DNA of 64,000 nucleotides from CBDCUW01 sp965222745 (lineage in GTDB: Bacteria > Planctomycetota > Planctomycetia > Pirellulales > Pirellulaceae), in the NCBI GenBank assembly GCA_965222745.1, contig CBDCUW010000004.1, positions 2,356,001-2,420,000 on the forward strand, read 5' to 3'. Under the pieces are notes generated by a model. The model had not been told where the DNA came from. It worked only from the letters and a program-made list of their open reading frames with translations, and did not search any database. Below are positions 26,180 through 34,200 of this stretch, piece after piece. The position numbers and the translations under genes were made by a program. Position 1 is the stretch's first letter, and the number at the start of each line of letters is the position of its first letter.

Positions 26180-26370
26180 TGTGATCCTCCGAACAGATCG
26201 TGCAGCCGTTTTCGAATCAACAGTAGAGTTTGTCTTCCGGCACCTACTACCTGAGTTGAGTCCTTGCCCAGTAGGGCGGCAGCGTCGGTATCAAGAGCCG
26301 CTTCCGCTAGCTCATCAATGCTCTTGAGGAGTGATCGTCCATGCTTCGCTTTTGCTCTGCACTTTAGGGG
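26176..26370 (-). pseudogene. C-terminal remnant of a lost toxin tip B
   Basis: The minus-strand frame reads in from the IS end as KHGRSLLKSIDELAEAALDT, continues GKDSTQVVGAGRQTLLLIRK and ends LHDLFGGSQ with a TGA overlapping the start of the immunity-type gene. It is about 60 codons with coding character. The upstream part is replaced by the IS at about 26370 and is not found elsewhere in the window. Confidence 0.65.
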
Positions 26371-27974
26371 AAATCTTAGAAGATCGTGAAGTGGTCTTGC
26401 AACGAAAACGGCCCTCAGGGATTTAGGTGGTAACTACACAACACCAGTTCCCGGAGAGCCAAGGATGGCCAAGCGTAAACGTTCTCGAAAACCAACACAA
26501 GCTCGACATGGCAAGAAAGCGAAGCGTTCCCAACACGACAAACGGAAACGGCTCAATCAGCGCAATCAAAATCGGCGATCGACTCGCCAAGCCCAGGTAC
26601 CGTTAGTTGGAGGCATCGCGAAGTTGGTCGCGGAGATGCAACGCCTACTCGATTCGCGGAGTGCGTTCCGACTGCCAATCATCATGGCGGGCGCCATGCT
26701 GGCGAAGTCGCGACGGACCGTCAGTAGCTGGTTTCGCTCTGCCGGCGTCCGTGATGATTGGGATTTCTTCTATGATCAACTTGCCGCGATTGGCCCAAAA
26801 GTTGCATCGCTGATGATACCGATCCTATCGAGCATCGTTGCCCGATTCGATCCGGGGCCTGATGGCTACTGGAAACTGGGCCTCGATGACAGCCCTACCA
26901 AACGTTACGGACGCTGTGTTGAAGGAGCCAACGTTCATCACAATCCCACACCCGGGCCAGCCGATGGACAGTGGCTTTATGGACACAACTGGGTCTGTCT
27001 GGCGATCTTGATTCGGCATCTATCTTGGGGCACCATCGCGCTGCCGATTCTCTCATCTCTCTACGTCCGAATGTGTGATGTCGATCAGTTGAGCGAGAAG
27101 TACGGTTGGGAATTTCGCACGAAACATGAACTAGCCGTCGAGTTGGTCAAGAAGCTGGTAGGCCACATCCGATGGTTGGGCTCTCTTGCAAAGATCTTGG
27201 TCGTCGCTGATGGTGCGTACGCGGCTCGGCCATTCCTGCTGCCGATGCAGGAATTGGGAGTGACCGTGGTCAGCCGACTGCGCAAAGATGCCAAGTTGTT
27301 TGACGTTCCGCAGGCGCGGAAGCCGGGTCAGCGTGGGCGTCCTCGAAAGTACGGCAAGAACCGGATCAGTCTTTCCAAGCGTGCTGGACACCGCAAGGGT
27401 TGGCAAGCCCTGGTCTATGAGCATCGCGGCCAGGAAGTGACCTGCCGCTACAAGAGCTTTGTTGCCACCAGCGAAATGGTCGGTGGCGAGATTCGGGTGG
27501 TATTGGTGACCCACAACGACGGTGGTTGGGCAGCATACTTCAGCACCGATACTGAGATGGACGCGCAAATGATTCTGGAAACAGTCGCGGATCGCTGGGC
27601 GATCGAAGAGCACTTCCACGATGTGAAAGAAGTATGGGGCGCTGGGCAGCAGCAAGTTCGCAACGTTTGGTCGAACATCGCTTGCTGGAACGTCTGCGGG
27701 TGGCTCTACACGCTTGTCGAACTGGAGTGTTGGGACAGATCAGCCGATGTGTTGGTGGACCGAAGCCAGCGTCCCTGGGACAATCCTGATCGACGGCCCT
27801 CTCACGCGGACCGTCGAAAGTGGATTGCCGGTGAAATGCTGACCCAACGATTTTTCGTGGACATACCCAACCGATCCGAGAAGCGAAAAAGGAAAGCGAT
27901 GTTCGACACAATCATGAACCTCGCGGGCTGACCGCTATCGTACCCTCACGCAACGATCACACCTAAGATTCCAA
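26367..27974 (+). mobile_element. IS4/IS701-like insertion sequence
   Basis: It carries the 488-residue DDE transposase gene. The ends share an imperfect inverted repeat: left has AATCTTAGAAGATCGTGAAGT, right (reverse complement) has AATCTTAGGTGTGATCGTTG. Boundaries are therefore approximate to a few bases. It cuts off toxin remnant B. Confidence 0.65.
26465..27931 (+). CDS. IS4-superfamily (IS701-like) transposase
   Basis: 488 residues. The first 45 residues are very basic (KRKRSRKPTQARHGKKAKRS). DDE motifs are visible: LGLDDSPTKRYG (first Asp), VVADGAYAARPF (second Asp), DRWAIEEHFHDVKE with the Glu and the trailing Lys of the Y/R-E-K type signature. The frame is intact, so the element may be active. 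The subfamily is my best guess. Confidence 0.8.
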   Translation: MAKRKRSRKPTQARHGKKAKRSQHDKRKRLNQRNQNRRSTRQAQVPLVGGIAKLVAEMQRLLDSRSAFRLPIIMAGAMLAKSRRTVSSWFRSAGVRDDWDFFYDQLAAIGPKVASLMIPILSSIVARFDPGPDGYWKLGLDDSPTKRYGRCVEGANVHHNPTPGPADGQWLYGHNWVCLAILIRHLSWGTIALPILSSLYVRMCDVDQLSEKYGWEFRTKHELAVELVKKLVGHIRWLGSLAKILVVADGAYAARPFLLPMQELGVTVVSRLRKDAKLFDVPQARKPGQRGRPRKYGKNRISLSKRAGHRKGWQALVYEHRGQEVTCRYKSFVATSEMVGGEIRVVLVTHNDGGWAAYFSTDTEMDAQMILETVADRWAIEEHFHDVKEVWGAGQQQVRNVWSNIACWNVCGWLYTLVELECWDRSADVLVDRSQRPWDNPDRRPSHADRRKWIAGEMLTQRFFVDIPNRSEKRKRKAMFDTIMNLAG

Positions 27975-28005
27975 TTCCAGAATGCTCATTCTGTATGTTC
28001 TCGCC

Positions 28006-29326
28006 TAAGGGCTTGCAAGACAATAAGCTACCGTATTGATCTTGCCGTTGGGCAGGAGGATTTCCGATACTTGCGGGATGCCGGATGCAAATGTTGTTGA
28101 ATGGATTCGCGAAAAGTATACCGCATTGATCGGTGACCTCGATGAAAGGGGACGTCGAAGATGGGCGGCTGCCGAAGCGCGTTCGCTCGGACGCGGAGGA
28201 ATCGCCGCGGTCGCCGCGGCGACTGGGATGTCGGATCGAACGATTCGCAACGGAATTGCCGAACTGGATGACCCCGAAGCCGCAGCGAGCAACCGACAGC
28301 GACGTCCAGGCGGAGGTCGCAAATCGAGGGAGGCCGAACAACCCGACTTGATTGACGCCTTGGAGCAACTGGTTGACGGAACTACTCGCGGCGATCCGAT
28401 GTCTCCACTACGTTGGACCTGCAAGAGTACGCGAACACTTGCCAAGGAGTTGAACCGTCAGGGCTATGAGATCAGCAGCACGAAGGTCGGTGAGCTTCTG
28501 CGGTCTGCGGGCTACAGCTTGCAGGGCAATCGGAAGACGATCGAGGGCAAACAGCATCCTGACCGCGACAGTCAATTTCAACATATCTCCGATCGAGTCA
28601 AAGCTTACCAGCGGACCGGCCAGCCGGTCATTTCGGTCGATACGAAAAAGAAAGAACCGCTGGGAATGATGAAAAACGCGGGCCAGACGTACCGCAAGTC
28701 GGGTGACCCGGTGCGCGTAAAGACCCACGACTTCCCGGACAAAGAACTTGGGAAAGCGGTTCCCTATGGCGTCTACGATGTAACGCACAATGAGGCTGGA
28801 GTGTCGGTGGGGATCAGCCACGACACGGCTGAGTTTGCCATCGCGGCGATCCGCCGTTGGTGGAAGAAGATGGGGCGAAAGCGTCACGCCAAGGCGAAGC
28901 GATTGTTGATCACGGCGGACTGTGGTGGGAGCAACAGTCCGAGAACCAGATTGTGGCGTTGGGTACTGCAAAAGTTTGCCAACGAAACTGGCATGAAGAT
29001 TGAACTGTGCCACTATCCGCCTGGGACCAGCAAATGGAACAAGATTGAACATCGATTGTTCTGTCACATCACCCGCAACTGGCAAGGCGTTCCGTTGGAA
29101 AGCCATGAGGTGGTTGTCAACTTGATTGGCGCGACCAGAACAGAAGAAGGTCTGGAAGTTCACGCGTGGCTTGATGAGTCCGAATATGAAAAGCGGAAGA
29201 GAGTCAGTGACGAACAGCTTTCGGAAGTAATCATCAAACGCGACAATTTTCATGGGGAATGGAACTACACGATCCTCCCCAATAAACCTACTAAGATTCG
29301 GTAATCAATTGTCTTGCAAGTCCTTA
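28006..29326 (+). mobile_element. ISAzo13-family insertion sequence (single-frame type)
   Basis: About 1,321 bp with inverted ends TAAGGGCTTGCAAGACAAT (left) and TAAGGACTTGCAAGACAAT (right, reverse complement). It carries one intact transposase gene. Its last three bases overlap the first three of the neighbouring IS copy 2. Confidence 0.8.
28078..29304 (+). CDS. ISAzo13-family transposase
   Basis: 408 residues from the ATG at 28078. The N-terminus has a helix-turn-helix (ATGMSDRTIRNGIAEL, then PGGGRKSREAEQPDLIDALE). The catalytic domain shows VISVDTKKKEPLG (Asp), LLITADCGGSN (Asp) and HYPPGTSKWNKIEHRLFCHI (Glu). It is complete in one frame and serves as the reference showing that the two-frame element beside it should encode a fused product of similar length. 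Confidence 0.88.
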   Translation: MPDANVVEWIREKYTALIGDLDERGRRRWAAAEARSLGRGGIAAVAAATGMSDRTIRNGIAELDDPEAAASNRQRRPGGGRKSREAEQPDLIDALEQLVDGTTRGDPMSPLRWTCKSTRTLAKELNRQGYEISSTKVGELLRSAGYSLQGNRKTIEGKQHPDRDSQFQHISDRVKAYQRTGQPVISVDTKKKEPLGMMKNAGQTYRKSGDPVRVKTHDFPDKELGKAVPYGVYDVTHNEAGVSVGISHDTAEFAIAAIRRWWKKMGRKRHAKAKRLLITADCGGSNSPRTRLWRWVLQKFANETGMKIELCHYPPGTSKWNKIEHRLFCHITRNWQGVPLESHEVVVNLIGATRTEEGLEVHAWLDESEYEKRKRVSDEQLSEVIIKRDNFHGEWNYTILPNKPTKIR

Positions 29327-29400
29327 GTGGCGCCTTGTTTTGACGGTTCCGGTAAACTGTTTGGACCAAAACACCCGTCTACACACCAAGGACGCCACGG

Positions 29401-29700
29401 ATGGCCAGCAAAACCAATCGAGAAGCCCTGACTGACGAAATCGAAATTCGCGTTCGGGATTTTGCCGACTCGCTCAGTGAGAAGGACCGCAGGCGTTTTG
29501 TGGCAATCGAAGCAGAACGTCATGGTCGTGGTGGAGTTGCCTGGATTTGTCGTGTTGTTGGCTGCTCGGCACACACAGTTGAGCGAGGACGAGCTGAACT
29601 TGATTCGCTTGACAAGGACCCGGCCGCTGGCAGGATTCGCCGGCCGGGGGCCGGTCGAAAAAAAAGATCGAATCGGAGTCTCAAGCCGAACAAAACTTGA
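29401..29700 (+). CDS. IS transposase N-terminal frame (ORF A, copy 2)
   Basis: 99 residues, identical to the product of 18320-18619. It is the helix-turn-helix DNA-binding part of the transposase. The A8 run at 29658-29665 near its end provides the shift into ORF B. Confidence 0.8.
   Translation: MASKTNREALTDEIEIRVRDFADSLSEKDRRRFVAIEAERHGRGGVAWICRVVGCSAHTVERGRAELDSLDKDPAAGRIRRPGAGRKKRSNRSLKPNKT
29658..29665 (+). other. A8 slippery run, probable -1 frameshift site (copy 2)
   Basis: ORF A reads CGA AAA AAA AGA. Slipping back one base gives AAG ATC GAA TCG GAG, which stays open into ORF B. The fused product would be about 410 residues, against 408 for the single-frame relative next door. Confidence 0.7.
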
Positions 29701-30632
29701 TCAGCCAATTAACTGTCCGAGTTGGCGGCAGCCCTGATGAAGAAGATCTCATCTTCACCGACCTCAAGCCGCCAGCACTTGCCGACGCAATGACCCGAAT
29801 GGGAACACCTGTCTGTGCAAAGACGGTCGCCAGTTGGCTCGCCGAGGCAGGGGTTCGCTTGCGAAAGATTGCCAAGTCGGTAGCTGGAGGGGAGAGCGTC
29901 GATCGTGAAGAACAATTTGATCACATCACTGACTTGATTCATCGGTACGAAGCGGAAGGGAATCCTTGGTTTTCGATCGACACCAAGGCCAAGGAGCACC
30001 TGGGAATGCTGTACCGCAAAGGGCGTGCCTACAGCAGCGCATCCTTTCAAGCGTTTGATCACGATTTCCCCAGTTGGGCCGATGGCGTTTTGATTCCTCA
30101 CGGGATCTACGACCAGCGTTTGAATCTGGGTCACCTCAATCTGGGTTTGTCCCGCGACACAAGCGAGTTCGCTTGCGAGAGTTTTGGCAACTTCTGGCAG
30201 CGTTTGGGAAAGAAGCGATACCCGCACGCAACATCGATCCTGTTGACCTGCGACTGTGGCGGCAGCAATCCAGCTGGGAAGTATCTTTTCAAGTGGGATC
30301 TTCAACGATTGGCCGATCGCATCGGTCTTCCGATTCGCATCGCGCACTTTCCCAGTTACTGCAGCAAGTACAACCCAATTGAGCGTCGATTCTTCCCTCA
30401 CGTCAGCCGCGTCTGCGAAGGGATGCTCTTTGATTCGCTTGCCCGCGTAGTCGAACTGATGCGAAGAGCAACAACCCGAGGCGGTTTGCGAACAACGGTC
30501 CACGTGATGAAGAAGGTCTATCAAACAGGACGTGAGGCGACTGATTGGATGAAGTCGTCTCTGCGGATCAGTTATGATCGAATCGTTCCGCGTTGGAACT
30601 ACATGCTCAAACCATCATGCGCCACTAATTGA
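29697..30632 (+). CDS. IS transposase catalytic frame (ORF B, copy 2)
   Basis: 311 residues, identical to the product of 17388-18323, with the ISAzo13 DDE motifs intact. The frame begins well before the TTG at 29697 and is continuous from the A8 run, supporting expression by frameshifting. Confidence 0.82.
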   Translation: MISQLTVRVGGSPDEEDLIFTDLKPPALADAMTRMGTPVCAKTVASWLAEAGVRLRKIAKSVAGGESVDREEQFDHITDLIHRYEAEGNPWFSIDTKAKEHLGMLYRKGRAYSSASFQAFDHDFPSWADGVLIPHGIYDQRLNLGHLNLGLSRDTSEFACESFGNFWQRLGKKRYPHATSILLTCDCGGSNPAGKYLFKWDLQRLADRIGLPIRIAHFPSYCSKYNPIERRFFPHVSRVCEGMLFDSLARVVELMRRATTRGGLRTTVHVMKKVYQTGREATDWMKSSLRISYDRIVPRWNYMLKPSCATN

Positions 30633-30690
30633 TTGCTCGTTCCTTAACCCCAAAACACGCGGAGAATCTCGGGTTTTTCATGCGCTGAAC

Positions 30691-30719
30691 AGAAAAAATC
30701 TAACAAGCGTTCGCTTGTT
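30691..30719 (-). terminator. rho-independent terminator after the giant-toxin operon
   Basis: On the minus strand, AACAAGC / GCTTGTT form a 7-8 bp stem with a GAAC loop, followed by AGATTTTTTC. It lies 7 bases after the stop of the immunity gene at 30726, closing the giant toxin and immunity unit. Confidence 0.75.
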
Positions 30720-30725
30720 TCAAGA

Positions 30726-31295
30726 CTAACTCATGATGGACCTCCAGTGTGGAGCAAACAAGCCTGCCGCAATCTCACGAGATTGAACTCCAAAGTGTTC
30801 TTCAATGCGATCAAGATAGAAGGTTCGTTCGGTCTCCAAGTAGTAGCGAATTGCTTTGCGTCCGTCAGTCGTCATGTACGTCGGGACGTTGTGGATATGA
30901 TCTGTTTCAATCTCGACCCTTTGAGAGTCTTCTTCTTCATTCGCCTGCTGTGCGAATGATAGGCCAGTCTCAAGAATCGCTGTCAGAGCGTCATAGTAGG
31001 GCACCTTAGATCGTTCGATATCAGAAGGGGAGATTTCTCCTGCAGCCAGAAGGAGTTTACGGTAGTAACTAGACCGCCACTTCATGATCTCATCATTTTC
31101 AGTTTCCGCATGGTTCTGATACTCGTCGATCCCTTGGGAAAACCGTGTGGCTGGAGATACATCTTCTAATGCGGTGAGCATAGCCTTCGCCAGCTCAATC
31201 TCATGCCTACATCGCAATACATCATTTCTCTCTGCTGCACCCCGTCCTCCATCGATCACATCGCGAAAGAGCTCAAGCAGTCCTTTCGTAATCAT
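30726..31295 (-). CDS. immunity-type protein A, partner of the giant toxin
   Basis: 189 residues from the ATG at 31295, which overlaps the giant gene's TGA (ATGA). This tight coupling and its place directly behind the toxin tip make immunity the likely role. The protein is soluble, acidic and helical, with no family I recognise, and unrelated by eye to the other immunity candidates. A terminator follows at once. Confidence 0.7.
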   Translation of the reverse strand: MITKGLLELFRDVIDGGRGAAERNDVLRCRHEIELAKAMLTALEDVSPATRFSQGIDEYQNHAETENDEIMKWRSSYYRKLLLAAGEISPSDIERSKVPYYDALTAILETGLSFAQQANEEEDSQRVEIETDHIHNVPTYMTTDGRKAIRYYLETERTFYLDRIEEHFGVQSREIAAGLFAPHWRSIMS

Positions 31296-34200
31296 AGTCT
31301 TATGATCTCCACGGGTAGAGCCCATACGCCGGCTCGCAACGCAGCTTGAATGCGAGTCAAACCTCCACGAAGCCGTAGAACTCCGTTCGACAATTCAAGC
31401 TGAATTGGATGATCGAGCCTGCTCCAGTCCCATCTACCGAGACGCTGCAATTTTATGGGATCGTACACACTTCGACCTCCTGGAATGCCACCAAGGCTTG
31501 CGAGTTTGTTGATGTCCATTACCTGCGCATTGGGAAACCGACTCATGGCAGCTGCTAGGCCATCGGCATTTTTCCGTACCGCATCCGCTGCGTTGCCGGT
31601 CAGCCCACTGCGAACCACCTGTCCCGAATCATCCAGAACTTCCCAAGTTCCGTCAGCAACGCGCCGGATGGAATAGGCGTTGTGGACCCAAATCGAGAAA
31701 CCCCAACTTGAACAACCAACGAAGTAGGTGTGGTCGGCCGATACACGGATGTTGTAGACCGTTTCGTGACGGTCGGTCATCTTAATCGTCTCGACCGCTG
31801 TTAGCGCATCGTCATGGCCCACGAGTAAGTCGCCTTGCTCAAGTTCAGTTGCTCGGATCCAGCCCTTTTCCGGCACGAAGAACGGGTGTTCCGCCGTGGT
31901 TTCGATAATTTGGCCACCCAATCGCACTTCAACGATGGGTGCAGATAGTTCGAAAATCTTCTCAACCGAGCGGGATCGTACTTCCGCCTGAGCATCAGCT
32001 TCACAGCGGGATAGTACTTGATCGCCAACTTGAAGTTTGTCGATTTCCTTTTCACCTCCCGGAGTCAGGATAGGCGTCCCAGCTACAAAGCATGCTCTGT
32101 TCAGCACTGGCAAGGCATTGTGGGTGAGCCCCACTCCCGCCCTTGGGGCACCCTTTGGGGCTTCGGCAATCGGTTTCGTGCTCTTTGCCGTTTCATCAGG
32201 CGTTCTGCGCAGCTTTTTGATGCCGTCGACGAACTTGTCGATCGCCGGGCGTAATTGCTTGACGGTGGCCGCTTTGAACGCTCCTGTGCTGGTCTTTATT
32301 TTGGCCACGATCCGGCTAGACGCCAAGGCCGCGTTGCCATAACCGCCGGTGGCCGCCAGCGTCACCGATTCGATAAGAACGACGCCCGCTGCTTGTCCGA
32401 GGAGTTCGCCCCGCTTGTGTGCGTCCGACTCGGCAACATGTTCCGAGAGGTCAGCCATCAGTTCCGCGGTGATCGTGATGAACTGAAGTGTGCGAAAGTT
32501 CACTCGCCTCAGAGCTTGCTCATCTTGCTGAAACAGCAATGCCATGAAGTCATTGCCCTGCTCGCCGACCGCCGAACCGATGATTTCATTGACTGTCCGA
32601 TAGACTATGGCGGCTGTTTCGACGCGTTGTCGGTCTTCTCGGCTGAGACGACGCAACTCCGAGCCGATGTATTGGCCTCGCGGTGTGTACAGCCAGTCGG
32701 GAGTGACCGCACTCCAAAACCGATCGCCGATCTGGGCAGCGGCGAAAAAGTTTCGTTCGGCTTTCCAAGCGATGATGCTGTCGATCAGGCCCTTGAGGTC
32801 GAGGAGCGTTTTTATGATCGAATCTTGCAAGCCATCGCCGATCCCATCGTGAAAATCTAGGAGTTCTTCGGCTGAAGATTGGCCGCTGTCGATCAGCCCT
32901 TGCGTGTACCGCGTTGCCGCGGAGCTCAAGCGGTCAAGCAACTCGACCATCTCTTCGAGCGAAACGTCGTACGGATCGTCGACTTGGTCGAGCAGGTTGG
33001 ATGATTGGTCGCCCGAATAATGGGAGAGCTGGTCTGCCACCACTAACGACGAGGTGTCGTCTCCCAGACTTCGCCTCGAGCTACGGCTCGCGATTGAATT
33101 AGACTTTATCTGGTTCAGCAATTGCGACAGACGCAGCTTTTCGGCCTTTTCGCTTTCCGACATGCGATTGACGCCGCCCAGATCAGGAGTGTTGACGGCA
33201 GTGTTGTAGACGTCAGCGTTGAACTCCGGCCGGTCAGGCAATTCGGACCTGACTGCGTGACAGTTCCGAGCGTTGCAAGCGGCGCCTTGAGGTTCCGCAT
33301 CAAGAACACGGTTGATCTCTTCCAACCGGTAGTCGGTGCCATCGGTAACTTTTGTCGAGCTATCACCACGCAGCGCAGGCGGGATTTCGCTTCCAGTCGC
33401 CCGCGTGTTGAAGGCTGCGGCGTCGAAGGGGTGGGTGCTGGCCGAATCGTCGTAGCTGGCGGTGAAGGCGCCATCGGGGGTTGATTCGGTGACCGACTCG
33501 GTTTCGAACAGCCAGTCGTAGCGGTATTCGAGCGAGAGATCAAAGATCCTTGCTTCTTCTTCCTGGCGATCGATGCCCCAGGAGGTTTCGTCGATCGACG
33601 ATGGCGGTGTCCAACTTTCCTGCTGAGGATCGAAGCTGAGGGTGCTGAGCCAACCGTACGACGTGAAACCAAATTCCGGCGGTACGGCTTGATGGAACCC
33701 GTCGAGTTGATCGGTCCAGTAGCCGGTGAAGGGAGTGACACTTTCTTGGAGCGTGTATTCTTCTTGTAGGTTGGGCGGAGCGTCGAGTTCCGGCAGCGGG
33801 TTGCCGGTTCCGCCGCTGGCCGCGTAGTCGGTCGACAGTTGGCCAGCCAGGGTTTGATCGGCTGCCGGAAGGGCGGAAGCGCGGGCGCCGCTGCCGTTGA
33901 TGCTGGCCAGGTGCCAGGTGGTTTCGGCGCCGGTGTGGCCGATTTCAACGTCTTTTTGGGCGCCCGCCTTGGCGATCATTTGGGTTTGATGGGCGCTACT
34001 GACGGAGGCGACGCGGGCTGCCTGGGCGGTGTAAAAATCTCCATCGAAACCGGCCCAGGGGCTGCCGTTGGTGCTGGCCAGTCCCGTGGCCGCGGCGGCG
34101 AAGGTGTTGGCTTCGTATTGACGGTAGACCGCGTCGATACCGGCCCAACTGGTGGTTGCTTGCAGGTAGGCGTCGGACTCTTCGTTGACGTAGGTCGCTT

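Larger units (their letters stand above)
29324..30646 (+). mobile_element. ISAzo13-like insertion sequence, copy 2 (left end trimmed)
   Basis: It carries the same two proteins as copy 1. The right end is complete (through GATTGCTCGTTCCTTA). The left end starts at TTAGTGGCGCC and lacks the outer 18 bp present in copy 1, because the neighbouring IS abuts there. It is probably immobile in this position. Confidence 0.8.

Noticed and set aside
27973..28005. Palindrome CAGAATGCTCATTCTG as a terminator
   Set aside because: The loop is only two bases and no T run follows on either strand.
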